Assembly: GCF_903994035.1 (NCBI RefSeq)
Contig: NZ_CAJEWB010000007.1
Coordinates: 1-64,000, forward strand
DNA from: Phocicoccus pinnipedialis
Lineage (GTDB): Bacteria > Bacillota > Bacilli > Staphylococcales > Salinicoccaceae
Direction of reading: 5' to 3'
Length of the DNA: 64,000 bases
A program made the position numbers and the translations under genes. How positions within the stretch are numbered: position 1 is the stretch's first letter; each line of letters opens with the position of its first letter. Under the pieces are notes generated by a model. That model had not been told where the DNA came from, did no database searches, and saw only the letters and a list, made by a program, of their open reading frames with translations. Shown here one piece after another: positions 26,965 to 35,512 of this stretch.

Positions 26965-27089
26965 ATTAAAATCGACACTCCCTATAATTTTATAAAAACG
27001 TTTCAACTATAGTATGCTAAACTTTTCACTAAAGTGCAATTATTTTATTGACAAAAGTCATATCAATGTTGTTAACTTTTTTAGAAAAC

Positions 27090-27557
27090 TTATTCATCAG
27101 CAAATACTTTGTGCCAAGTATTTTTGCCATCTAGCATCTCTTTTACAGCGTTTTTAGCTCCTTCTAAATCGTGACTCTTTGCGAATCCGCATTGCACCTC
27201 ATTTTGGGCCGGTATTTCTGTTGCAGCTAGGCAGTCCAGCAACGCTTTTTCGAGTGCTTCGGCAATGTTTTCTGGGTTTTTATCATTAAATACCGTGAGA
27301 TAGAAACCTGTCTGACATCCCATAGGGCTTAAGTCAATCACATTTGGATAATGGTTTCTCATATTTTCTGCCATTAAATGCTCGAGTGTATGCATTACTG
27401 GCATTTTTAAGAAAGCTTTATTAGGTTGTTTAAATCTTAAGTCATATTTATGAACTGTATCACCAATCGCACCATCAACTGTACCCGCTAATCGAATAAA
27501 TGGAGCCTCTACTTTTGTATGATCTAAATTAAAACTCTCTACATTATACTTTTTCAT
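27090..27557 (-). CDS. luxS: S-ribosylhomocysteine lyase LuxS
   Basis: Cleaves S-ribosylhomocysteine to homocysteine and DPD (AI-2 precursor) in the activated methyl cycle. Metal ligands H56, H60 (H-T-L-E-H) and C123 are present, as is catalytic C81 (M-G-C-Q-T-G-F). 155 residues, normal. ATG 27557 is set by GAGGAGT. Divergent from the ABC ATPase at 27654. Confidence 0.97.
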   Translation of the reverse strand: MKKYNVESFNLDHTKVEAPFIRLAGTVDGAIGDTVHKYDLRFKQPNKAFLKMPVMHTLEHLMAENMRNHYPNVIDLSPMGCQTGFYLTVFNDKNPENIAEALEKALLDCLAATEIPAQNEVQCGFAKSHDLEGAKNAVKEMLDGKNTWHKVFADE

Positions 27558-27638
27558 AAAACTACTCCTCACTTTAATGGTTCCTATCTTAATACTAACG
27601 AACAAACCACGCATGCTCAAGAATTTCGCACGTTAAAT

Positions 27639-27653
27639 TGGTATAATGAAATT
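27639..27653 (+). promoter_or_regulatory. Extended -10 promoter giving a leaderless mRNA
   Basis: TGGTATAAT (27639-27647) ends 6 bases before the ATG at 27654, so initiation would fall at or next to the A of the start codon. No ribosome binding site exists in the gap. Confidence 0.55.
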
Positions 27654-28610
27654 ATGAAGAAAATCGAATTAAAAGGTATATTTAAATCATATCTAGACAA
27701 TCAAATACTGAATGATATTAATTTTAGTGTTAAGTCAGGTGAAGCGTTCGTTATAGTTGGGCCATCGGGATCAGGTAAGAGCACTATCTTAAATTTAATT
27801 GCTGGGTTGGTAAAACCAGACTTTGGTGAGGTTTTTATGGGTGGGAGAGAGATTACACATGAGAATTCAAAAAATCGAAATGTGTCGTTTGTCTTTCAGG
27901 ATTTTGCTCTATATCCCCACATGACGGTGTATAATAATATCGCATTTGCATTAAAGTCAAAACGAATGAATAAAACGGATATTAGAGCACGTGTGGAATC
28001 TATCTCGCATAAGTTACAAATTGAGAAATTGTCAAACCGATATCCGAACGAGTTGTCAGGCGGACAAAAACAACGCGTTGCACTAGCACGTGCACTGGCT
28101 ACTGAAGCAGAAATTATTTTAATGGATGAACCATTGTCGAGTTTAGACACAGATCTTCGTTTTAAACTACATGAGGAGTTAAAAGAGTTTCATAAAGAAA
28201 ACAATACAACACTTATTTTTGTGACCCATGATCAAACCGAGGCGATGACTATTGCTGATCGTATAATGATAATCAATAATGGGATTATCGAACAAATTGG
28301 TACGCCACGTGAGATCTATTTAGAACCAAAAACACCATTTGTTGGGAGATTTTTTGGGACACCTAAGATGAATCTCTTCAAAGATGAAACAGGGAAACTG
28401 TTTGGAGTTCGTCCACAACACATAAAAATATCTGACATAGATAGTGGCGAACCAGTAGTAATAAAGTCCATCGATTATTTAGGGAAAGAAAACTGGATAC
28501 ATTTTGAATACGATGCACATCCTTTTATACTCTTGACTACGCGGATGGACCTAGAAGTAGGTCAAACAATTCATATCATTTTAGAGGAATCCAAGATTGC
28601 GATATTTTAA
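27654..28610 (+). CDS. Orphan sugar-type ABC transporter ATPase (MalK/MsmX-like)
   Basis: Walker A G-P-S-G-S-G-K-S-T near residues 36-44, Q-D-F-A-L-Y-P-H Q-loop, signature L-S-G-G-Q-K-Q-R, Walker B I-I-L-M-D-E-P-L-S-S-L-D, then a TOBE-like C-terminal domain (about 240-318). This is the architecture of CUT1 sugar importer ATPases such as MsmX, which serve several permeases. No permease or binding protein is adjacent. Slightly short (318 against ~365). No ribosome binding site; apparently translated from a leaderless transcript. Confidence 0.85.
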   Translation: MKKIELKGIFKSYLDNQILNDINFSVKSGEAFVIVGPSGSGKSTILNLIAGLVKPDFGEVFMGGREITHENSKNRNVSFVFQDFALYPHMTVYNNIAFALKSKRMNKTDIRARVESISHKLQIEKLSNRYPNELSGGQKQRVALARALATEAEIILMDEPLSSLDTDLRFKLHEELKEFHKENNTTLIFVTHDQTEAMTIADRIMIINNGIIEQIGTPREIYLEPKTPFVGRFFGTPKMNLFKDETGKLFGVRPQHIKISDIDSGEPVVIKSIDYLGKENWIHFEYDAHPFILLTTRMDLEVGQTIHIILEESKIAIF

Positions 28611-28628
28611 AAAGATGGAGTGGTAACG

Positions 28629-29105
28629 ATGCTTACAGAAAAAGAGCTAGGGTACTTAGAGATTGCAGTACAGCAAGCGGAACAAGCGTTGAAGGAAGGC
28701 AATCAACCATTCGGTTCCGTACTCGTAAGTGACAAAGGAGAAATTTTATTTAAAGACAATAACCATATTTCTACCGGAGATAATACAAGGCACCCAGAGT
28801 TTGAAATTGCGAGATGGGCGAGTCAAAATATGACCGCTGAAGAAAGAAAAAAATCAGTAGTGTACACATCAGGTGAGCACTGTCCAATGTGTGCAACTGC
28901 ACACGGCATCAATGGTCTAGGAAAGATTGTCTATGCAACAAGCAGTGATCAGTTCAGATCTTGGCAAGACGAATTTGGTGTGGATAAAGGTAATATTAAA
29001 TCATTATCTATAGAAGATATCGTCGCAGGTATTGAGGTAGTAGGTCCAGTTAAAGAATTTGAAGATAGAGTAAAAGAGCTTCAGAGACAGTATTATAGTA
29101 AATAA
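28629..29105 (+). CDS. Nucleoside/guanine deaminase family protein
   Basis: Cytidine-deaminase-fold enzyme: zinc motif H-P-E near residues 55-57 (in place of H-A-E) and C-P-M-C near 87-90. Substrate not certain; guanine deaminase or a related base deaminase is plausible next to xpt-pbuX. ATG 28629 is preferred over GTG 28620, which lies in the binding site GATGGAG. It lies 18 bases after the ABC ATPase, so may share its transcript. Confidence 0.8.
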   Translation: MLTEKELGYLEIAVQQAEQALKEGNQPFGSVLVSDKGEILFKDNNHISTGDNTRHPEFEIARWASQNMTAEERKKSVVYTSGEHCPMCATAHGINGLGKIVYATSSDQFRSWQDEFGVDKGNIKSLSIEDIVAGIEVVGPVKEFEDRVKELQRQYYSK

Positions 29106-29150
29106 AAAAACAGCCGTCTGAGTCGTTATCGGCTCAGACGGCTGTTTTTT
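29105..29150. terminator. Bidirectional terminator
   Basis: AACAGCCGTCTGAG / CTCAGACGGCTGTT stem of 14 bp with flanking A and T runs, between the deaminase and pbuX. Confidence 0.9.
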
Positions 29151-30495
29151 ATTTATAATCTTCAGTGAGAGATTCAGTGTCCTCATCAGGCATGACTTCA
29201 AACAACTGATCTTTAACATCATCATTTGGTTCTAAATTAAAGTTTAAAACTAAGTTTAAAATAATCGCAGTGAGACTTCCCATCACAATTCCACTTTCAG
29301 TAATGACAGAAATACTTGAAGGCAGTGATTTGAAAACGTCAGGAACTGCAGTAACACCGAGTCCAAATGCAATTGAAATTGCGACGACCATTAAGTTGTT
29401 TTGGTTTTCAAAATCAACCGTAGATAGCATCTTAATGCCATAAGAAATAACCATACCGAACATCGCAATCATCGCACCGCCGAGCACAGACTCCGGTATT
29501 GCGAGTGTCGCCGCACCAATTTTTGGCATTAAACCAAGTAAAATCAGCATGACACCAGCAATGTAGATGATGCGAAGGCGACGTACACCGGACAATTGAA
29601 TCAAGCCAACATTTTGGCTAAATGTCGTATAAGGTAATGAGTTAAACAGACCACCGAATAATATTGCCACACCCTCCGCACGATATCCACGCTTTAAATC
29701 CGCTTCACGTATATCTTTATTAGTGATATCTCCTAGAGCAAAATAAACACCAGTGGATTCAACAAGGCTTACCATAGCGACTAGTATCATCGTTAAAATT
29801 GGTACAAGATGAAACTCTGGTGTACCAAAATAGAATACTACAGGTAAATGCAACCATGACGCTTCTTTAACGGCTGATAAGTCTACCAGGCCAAAGAATG
29901 CTGCGATAATCGTTCCTACAACTATACCAATTAAAATAGCGATCGATGCAAAAAAACCTTTAGCAAATTTCAACACAAGTAGGATAATCAAAAGTGTTAA
30001 AAATCCAAGCCCAATATTTTCTAGCGATGCAAAATCATCTGCACCCTGTCCACCAGCAAAGTTATTTAGCGCCACAGGGATGAGTGTCACACCAATGATT
30101 GTAACTACAGAACCTGTAACTACAGGTGGGAAAAACTTGATGAGTTTACTAAAATATTTTGCAATTAGAACAACGAATAAACCAGCGACAAGTATCGCTC
30201 CATACACTGAACCAATACTATATGTATTTGCAATGTTGATAATTGGTCCAACAGCAGTGAACGTACACCCTAAGACAACTGGAAGGCCGATACCCATAAA
30301 TTTATTTTTCCATACTTGTAAAATTGTTGCGACGCCACACATCATGATGTCAATGGAAATCAAATATGTCAATTGTGCAGTAGTCAGACCAATAGAAAAA
30401 CCGACAATCAGAGGAACGACTACAGCACCAGCGTACATCGCTAGTACGTGCTGAAGTCCGAGTGACATGTCTTTAAACATGTTTGCTTCTCTCAT
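29149..30495 (-). CDS. pbuX: Xanthine permease (NCS2 family)
   Basis: About twelve to fourteen membrane segments with NCS2 signatures: Q-H-V-L-A-M-Y-A-G-A near the start, the G-I-G-L-P-V-V-L-G-C-T-F-T-A-V-G-P motif and Q-N-V-G-L-I-Q-L-S-G-V in the middle. Purine import across the cytoplasmic membrane. Its ATG overlaps the xpt stop (ATGA); an internal ATG at 30480 (M-F-K-D-M) is an alternative start. The acidic tail makes it a little longer than usual. Confidence 0.92.
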   Translation of the reverse strand: MREANMFKDMSLGLQHVLAMYAGAVVVPLIVGFSIGLTTAQLTYLISIDIMMCGVATILQVWKNKFMGIGLPVVLGCTFTAVGPIINIANTYSIGSVYGAILVAGLFVVLIAKYFSKLIKFFPPVVTGSVVTIIGVTLIPVALNNFAGGQGADDFASLENIGLGFLTLLIILLVLKFAKGFFASIAILIGIVVGTIIAAFFGLVDLSAVKEASWLHLPVVFYFGTPEFHLVPILTMILVAMVSLVESTGVYFALGDITNKDIREADLKRGYRAEGVAILFGGLFNSLPYTTFSQNVGLIQLSGVRRLRIIYIAGVMLILLGLMPKIGAATLAIPESVLGGAMIAMFGMVISYGIKMLSTVDFENQNNLMVVAISIAFGLGVTAVPDVFKSLPSSISVITESGIVMGSLTAIILNLVLNFNLEPNDDVKDQLFEVMPDEDTESLTEDYK

Positions 30496-31073
30496 TCAGT
30501 GTCACCCACAAATTTAATATTACCTTCATACATCGATTCAATTTTAGCCAGGGATTCCACTCTATATCCCTTGTCTCGTAATATCTTACCACCGCTTTGG
30601 AAAGCTTTTTCAATGACAATACCGAATCCGACAATTTCAGCACCAGACTGGTTCACAACATCCATAAGTGCATTTGCAGCCTCGCCGTTTGCTAAAAAGT
30701 CATCTATGATTAGTACTTTATCTTCTGGAGATAAAAATTGACGTGCAACTGCAATCGTGTTTGTTTCTTGTTTAGTATATGAAAATACTTGCGAAGTGTA
30801 GAGATCGTCATTAAGTGTCAATGATTGTCTCTTTCTTCCGAATACGACAGGTATATCTAACTTCAATCCAACCATAACAGAGGGTGCAATACCTGAAGAT
30901 TCAAGTGTAAGTACTTTTGTGATTTCAGTGTCTTTAAATCGTTCGATAAATGCTTCGCCGACTGCTTTCATTAAGACAGGGTCAATTTGGTGATTTAAGA
31001 ACGAATCTACTTTGAGAACATTCTCACTTAATGCGTTGCCATCATTTATAATACGGTCTTTTAAAAGTTTCAT
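30492..31073 (-). CDS. xpt: Xanthine phosphoribosyltransferase
   Basis: Salvages xanthine to XMP with PRPP. The PRPP-binding strand V-L-I-I-D-D-F-L-A-N-G near residues 119-129 and the early M-K-L-L-K-D-R-I match Xpt. ATG 31073 follows TTGGAGATT; 193 residues. First gene of xpt-pbuX. Transcription appears to start about 24 bases upstream, leaving no room for a purine riboswitch. Confidence 0.95.
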   Translation of the reverse strand: MKLLKDRIINDGNALSENVLKVDSFLNHQIDPVLMKAVGEAFIERFKDTEITKVLTLESSGIAPSVMVGLKLDIPVVFGRKRQSLTLNDDLYTSQVFSYTKQETNTIAVARQFLSPEDKVLIIDDFLANGEAANALMDVVNQSGAEIVGFGIVIEKAFQSGGKILRDKGYRVESLAKIESMYEGNIKFVGDTE

Positions 31074-31103
31074 AATAATCTCCAATCGTATATTTATTTA
31101 ACA

Positions 31104-31132
31104 ATAATACCAGATTAAAATGTTTGCAACAA
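31104..31132 (-). promoter_or_regulatory. Promoter of xpt-pbuX
   Basis: On the minus strand TTGTTG (31132-31127), a 17-base spacer ending in TGG, then TATTAT (31109-31104). Start predicted near 31097. Neither this leader nor the sequence upstream shows the conserved purine-riboswitch core. Confidence 0.55.
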
Positions 31133-31178
31133 TGATTCGTTGGACTATATATATAGATTTATATTTTTATACAAAGTA

Positions 31179-31396
31179 TTATATGAACATTCCGACTAGA
31201 ATAGATAACAAGCCAATATTTGCGACTGGATGTACTCCGATTATAGCCATGATATAAATAAAGTCTATTATGGATAGTAATCTAAACGAAAATAATCCTT
31301 CAATCTGAGTTAAAAACTTTCTAAATAGGCAGGAATTGGACTTTCGTTAAATCGTTTTAAAAACCGATAAAGCCAAAATAGAACCGTACTTAAACA
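31179..31396 (-). pseudogene. Open frame after the stop of the small membrane gene, possible broken 3' half
   Basis: Directly after the TAA of the 91-residue gene (31397-31399), in the same frame, 72 more codons are open and encode two hydrophobic segments (F-R-L-L-S-I-I-D-F-I-Y-I-M-A-I-I-G-V and I-G-L-L-S-I-L-V-G-M-F-I). No usable start with ribosome binding site. This could be the severed C-terminal half of a longer membrane protein, or chance in AT-rich DNA. Confidence 0.3.
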
Positions 31397-31672
31397 TTAA
31401 AAATATAGAAATAACGAGCCGAAAAATATTAAAAAGAATGGTGTAACAAATATCGCATAATAGACTCCTGGATAAGGATCATTTTTTGATATGATTACTT
31501 TTTTTATAAAGAGTTGTGCAAGTCCAAAGAATAATGTACCAGCAACTATTAGAATGATACTTCCCAGTATCGTTTGTTCGTTCAGATCGATTTTAAGCAT
31601 GAGCCACAATAATCCGAAGCCACCCAAGGCACCAAGTAAAAATGACGATGTAAATTTAAGGAACTTTTCCAT
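31397..31672 (-). CDS. Small membrane protein of unknown function
   Basis: 91 residues, three hydrophobic segments (about 8-26, 36-56, 70-90). ATG preceded by TTTGGAGGT, so translation is well supported. I do not recognise a family. The frame continues past the stop (see the adjacent entry), so it may be a shortened version of a longer protein. Confidence 0.65.
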   Translation of the reverse strand: MEKFLKFTSSFLLGALGGFGLLWLMLKIDLNEQTILGSIILIVAGTLFFGLAQLFIKKVIISKNDPYPGVYYAIFVTPFFLIFFGSLFLYF

Positions 31673-31745
31673 TTTACCTCCAAAGTTAAAATATTCTTAT
31701 ACTTATAGTATCATTAAATTAATAATTAAAGGATGGTTGATTTGA

Positions 31746-32321
31746 ATGAACGTACAAGAAGCGATTAGATTACGTCGCAGCACGAAACTATTTAAGGATA
31801 TCGAACCAATTAGTCATACAGATGTAGAAGACATTATTGAAGCGGCAACACATGCACCCACACATCATTTTACAGAAGCATGGCGATTTATTGTCATGGA
31901 AGGCGATTCTAGAATGCCTTTCTACAACGCGTGTCTTTCATTTGTGGAAGACAAATATAAAAATGTAGCTTCTGATGAGATCGAAAAGAGACGAGAAAAA
32001 ATGATCTCTAAAGCACTGTTTGCACCAACTGCAATTGCGGTAATTTATTCTGAGAATAAAGAGAATCCACGTGGCGATTATAAAGAAGACATACTTTCAA
32101 TTGGTGCAGCGATTCAAAATATGTTACTCGAAGCAACAGCAAAAGATATTCAGTCGATCTGGAAAACAGGTGGGGTATATAATAGCGCGCCTGTGAGAGA
32201 GGTTTTTAAACTGGAAGGAGATGAAGAAGTTATCGGTGTAATCTTCCTTGGTAAAGCAGCACTTGGTAAGATACCTAAGAGAATTCGTACGGATGCTGAA
32301 GACAAGACTATTTGGATTTAA
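31746..32321 (+). CDS. Nitroreductase family protein
   Basis: FMN-dependent nitroreductase fold: A-I-x-x-R-R-S-T-K-L-F at the N-terminus, A-T-H-A-P-T-H-H-x-T-E-A-W-R-F near residues 33-47, and the G-A-A-I-Q-N-M-L-L-E-A helix. Reduces nitro compounds or quinones with NAD(P)H; native substrate unknown. 191 residues, ATG with AAGGATGG upstream. Confidence 0.88.
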   Translation: MNVQEAIRLRRSTKLFKDIEPISHTDVEDIIEAATHAPTHHFTEAWRFIVMEGDSRMPFYNACLSFVEDKYKNVASDEIEKRREKMISKALFAPTAIAVIYSENKENPRGDYKEDILSIGAAIQNMLLEATAKDIQSIWKTGGVYNSAPVREVFKLEGDEEVIGVIFLGKAALGKIPKRIRTDAEDKTIWI

Positions 32322-32327
32322 GCGAAT

Positions 32328-32482
32328 ATGAAGATACCGACACTCCTGCTATACACACTTACGATGTTCGTCAGTTTTTATCTATTGTTGTCATTCCCAA
32401 AGAGTATAACTTCTTAGCATATCTAGGCGTTAACGTAATTGAATTAGGTGCGATCGTTACTAGCTTGAGGAGTGAACTATAG
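32328..32482 (+). pseudogene. Small two-helix membrane protein gene with a frameshift
   Basis: From ATG 32328 the frame encodes a hydrophobic helix (M-K-I-P-T-L-L-L-Y-T-L-T-M-F-V-S-F-Y) and stops at TAG after S-I-T-S. A shift around the CCCAAAG at 32398 opens N-F-L-A-Y-L-G-V-N-V-I-E-L-G-A and ends cleanly at 32482. Together they would make a 51-residue protein. No ribosome binding site is evident. Either a decayed gene or noise. Confidence 0.3.
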
Positions 32483-32507
32483 TCAAAAGCCTTCTTATAA
32501 ATAAAGA

Positions 32508-32541
32508 TACCCAACACATTTTTTAATGCGTTGGGTGTTTT
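32508..32541. terminator. Bidirectional terminator
   Basis: ACCCAACACATT / AATGCGTTGGGT stem (one wobble) with T run on the right. Confidence 0.75.
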
Positions 32542-32544
32542 AAT

Positions 32545-32736
32545 TTACATATGCTTATTTTCTTCTTCTATTTCTTCTCTTGCTCTATGTCTAGTGTAGT
32601 AGAAAAATATTACTGATAAAAACGCTGAACCTACGCCAAGGAGCGGATGCACCGCTGTTGTGAAAAGACTTGCAACGTTTATTGCCAAGGCAATTAGCAA
32701 GATTACTACAGATACATAATATAGTTTTTTAAACAT
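32545..32736 (-). CDS. Small membrane protein of unknown function
   Basis: 63 residues: two hydrophobic helices (about 6-27 and 31-48) and a charged tail R-H-R-A-R-E-E-I-E-E-E-N. ATG preceded by GGGGGATC at 7 bases. Not recognised. Shares a terminator with the nitroreductase region. Confidence 0.65.
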   Translation of the reverse strand: MFKKLYYVSVVILLIALAINVASLFTTAVHPLLGVGSAFLSVIFFYYTRHRAREEIEEENKHM

Positions 32737-32815
32737 TCACTAAGATCCCCCATAAGTTAGATAGATTAATTATACATGAATTTAATATCAAGGTGACTTT
32801 TCGTATTTCTTGTTT

Positions 32816-33646
32816 TTAAGACGTCACGAGTTCACCTGGTGCGTAAGTTCCAAGGATATTTAAGTACATAGATTTCTCTTTAATCTCATTTAAACTTGCA
32901 GTTAAATTACCTTTTTCACTGCGTTCCACATCAATGAAGAATCCATAAGAAAATGCTTTTTTCTGAATTGGTCTAGACGTCAAGTAGAGTAGGTTGATGT
33001 GATGCTTACTAAAGATGTTTAGGATCTCGTTTAACGATCCCGTCGAGTGTTCAGTTTCTAAATATATACTTGTCTTCTCTTTATGAGATACGTTTGGCTC
33101 ATGTCCTTTTTTAAAGATTAAGAAGCGCGTCGTGTTTAAAGGGTTATCACTGATATTCTCTTTTTGAACTTTCATGTCATAAAGTTCTGCGGCATGTGTA
33201 CCAGCTACTGCTGCGATATATGTAAGATTGCTATTTTTCACCATCTCAACTGCACCAGCAGTATCATGATATTCTTTGATTTTAAGTTTCTCAATTTCAT
33301 TAAGATATGTGATGCACTGTTCAAGAGCTTCGGGATGAGAATATACAACTTGAATATCTTCAAAGTTTGTTTCTTTTTTTGTGATTAATGCATGATCAAT
33401 TTTCACATAGATTTCACTTACAACACTAACTTCTAGATATTTCATAAGATCGATTGTTCTTGTGATAGGGCCAGAAGTTGAGTTTTCAACGGGTAAAGCA
33501 ATGTAGTCTACATCTTCAATCATTAATGCTTCAACGAGTTCTTTGAACGTTGTGTAGCCAAATGATTCGAATGATTTTTCTCCAAAGAATTTTGCAGATG
33601 CCAGAGAACTATAGCTCCCTGGCACCCCTTGATAACCTATTTTCAT
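32816..33646 (-). CDS. pheA: Prephenate dehydratase
   Basis: Converts prephenate to phenylpyruvate in phenylalanine synthesis. Catalytic T-R-F is at residues 173-175 (N-T-T-R-F-L-I-F), the periplasmic-binding-protein-like domain spans 1-180, and a C-terminal ACT domain (about 188-270) should bind phenylalanine for feedback inhibition. The ATG at 33646 after AGAAGG gives 276 residues; upstream open frame is read-through of the neighbouring gene's sequence in another frame. Confidence 0.95.
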   Translation of the reverse strand: MKIGYQGVPGSYSSLASAKFFGEKSFESFGYTTFKELVEALMIEDVDYIALPVENSTSGPITRTIDLMKYLEVSVVSEIYVKIDHALITKKETNFEDIQVVYSHPEALEQCITYLNEIEKLKIKEYHDTAGAVEMVKNSNLTYIAAVAGTHAAELYDMKVQKENISDNPLNTTRFLIFKKGHEPNVSHKEKTSIYLETEHSTGSLNEILNIFSKHHINLLYLTSRPIQKKAFSYGFFIDVERSEKGNLTASLNEIKEKSMYLNILGTYAPGELVTS

Positions 33647-33659
33647 TAAACGACCTTCT

Positions 33660-35375
33660 TTACAATGTATTGAATTGTGCATCATGTAGTGCACGGTATA
33701 TACCTTCTGAGTTTTTAAGTAATGCTTCATGTGTACCTGTTTCTGCGATTCCGTTTTTAGTAACAACCATAATTTTGTCCGCATTTTTAATCGTAGCTAG
33801 TCTGTGCGCTATTATTAATGTAGTACGTCCTACAGATAATCTGTTTAATGCATTTTGAATATGAAGTTCTGTTTCAGAGTCTAGAGCACTCGTCGCTTCA
33901 TCTAAAATAAGTATTGGTGGGTTCTTTAAGAACATACGAGCAATAGAAATACGTTGTTTTTGTCCACCAGAGAGTTTTACTCCACGTTCACCGACCACCG
34001 TGTCGAGCCCATCTGGATAAGTGTCTACGAGTTCTTTAAGTTGTGCTTTTTCTAATGCATCATAGATTTCTTCATCCGTAGCATCGAGCTTACCGTAAGC
34101 AACATTATCTCTCAAAGTACCTGTAAATAAGAATACATCTTGTTGAACAGTTCCGATATGCTCTCTTAATGATTTAAGTTGTAAATCACGAATGTCAATC
34201 CCGTCAATTGTAATCTGCCCTTTTTGAACATCATAAAATCTAGGAAGTAGGGCAGATAGTGTTGTTTTACCTGCACCTGATGGTCCAACGAATGCAACTG
34301 TTTCACCTGGTTTTATCTTTAATGAAATATTGTTTAGCACTATAGAACGGTCGTATCCGAATGAAACATTTCTGTATTCAATCTCACCTTTGATATTTTC
34401 TAAAACAATGGGGTTTTCTTTTTCCTGAATATCTGGTTCGATTTTCATGATTTCTCTAAAGTGGTTAAAACCAGCAATACCATTCGGGTAAAGCTCTATT
34501 ACTGCGTTGATTTTTTCTAAAGGTTTAAAAAGAATGTTCGACATTAAAATGAATGCGGCAAACTCACCGTATGTGATTTTACCGTTCATAACGAAGTAGG
34601 CACCAGCAATTAGGATAAACACAGTAACGAATCTCATGAGCATGTATGTACTTGAAACGTTGAAAGACATGATTTTATATGCTTTTAATTTCGTACGTCT
34701 AAACGCATCGTTTAGCTTTTTAAAAGCATCAATTTCTTTGTCTTCATTCGCGAATGCTTGTACTAATCGAATTCCACCTATTTTATCTTCGATTAAATGA
34801 TTAAAGTCAGATACGCGACTGAATAACTCTCTAAAAGTTACGGTCATCTTCTTGTTGAAATAAATTGCAATAACTAAGATAAGTGGAACGATTATGAATG
34901 AAATAATTGCAAGCTGTGGATTGATCCAGAACATGATTCCGAATGCACCTAAGAGCGTCATAATAGCAATGAATAAATCTTCTGGTCCGTGGTGGGCCAT
35001 TTCACCGATATTCATAAGGTCGTTTGTAAGCCGTGTTAGGAGTTTACCTGTCTTAGTGTTGTCAAAGTAACTATAAGATAGTTTCTGTATATGACTAAAG
35101 AGATCATTTCTAATATCTCTTTCAATATTTGTACCAAGCATGTGCCCCCAATAAGTCACAACAAACTGCATAAATGTATTTAATATATATACAAAAAGTA
35201 AGCCTAGACTTGCCAGAATGATCCATTTCCAATTTCCTGTAGGGAGTAAACCATCAATAAAATAACTGACGATTACGGGGAATAGAAGCTCTAATAATCC
35301 AACAAATACTGCTGATGCAAAGTCAATCGTGAATAGCAGTTTATATGGACGATAATAAGAGAAAAACTGTTTCAA
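33660..35375 (-). CDS. ABC exporter, fused permease-ATPase (type IV)
   Basis: Half-transporter of the Sav1866/MsbA class: six membrane helices (about 1-310), then an ATPase with Walker A G-P-S-G-A-G-K-T-T, signature K-L-S-G-G-Q-K-Q-R and Walker B I-L-I-L-D-E-A-T-S-A-L-D. A canonical catalytic Glu suggests a homodimer. Probable drug or lipid export; substrate unknown. I choose TTG 35375, 6 bases after GGATGG, rather than TTG 35393. It lies 13 bases upstream of pheA. Confidence 0.9.
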   Translation of the reverse strand: MKQFFSYYRPYKLLFTIDFASAVFVGLLELLFPVIVSYFIDGLLPTGNWKWIILASLGLLFVYILNTFMQFVVTYWGHMLGTNIERDIRNDLFSHIQKLSYSYFDNTKTGKLLTRLTNDLMNIGEMAHHGPEDLFIAIMTLLGAFGIMFWINPQLAIISFIIVPLILVIAIYFNKKMTVTFRELFSRVSDFNHLIEDKIGGIRLVQAFANEDKEIDAFKKLNDAFRRTKLKAYKIMSFNVSSTYMLMRFVTVFILIAGAYFVMNGKITYGEFAAFILMSNILFKPLEKINAVIELYPNGIAGFNHFREIMKIEPDIQEKENPIVLENIKGEIEYRNVSFGYDRSIVLNNISLKIKPGETVAFVGPSGAGKTTLSALLPRFYDVQKGQITIDGIDIRDLQLKSLREHIGTVQQDVFLFTGTLRDNVAYGKLDATDEEIYDALEKAQLKELVDTYPDGLDTVVGERGVKLSGGQKQRISIARMFLKNPPILILDEATSALDSETELHIQNALNRLSVGRTTLIIAHRLATIKNADKIMVVTKNGIAETGTHEALLKNSEGIYRALHDAQFNTL

Positions 35376-35512
35376 AAGTAACCATCCCTTCAAATAAAGT
35401 TATGTAAAATTATACCACAGTACTAAGAGGTTATATTCATACGAACGATGGATAACAGTGATATCGATGTGATAATATATAACTAACTTTATAATTAATG
35501 AGGGAAATATAA

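Noticed and set aside
26965-27020. cre (CcpA) site before fda
   Set aside because: The nearest TGAAACG-type stretch is one base out of register with the consensus.
31074-31396. Guanine riboswitch upstream of xpt
   Set aside because: The conserved junction sequences of the purine aptamer are absent on the minus strand, and the likely promoter leaves too short a leader.
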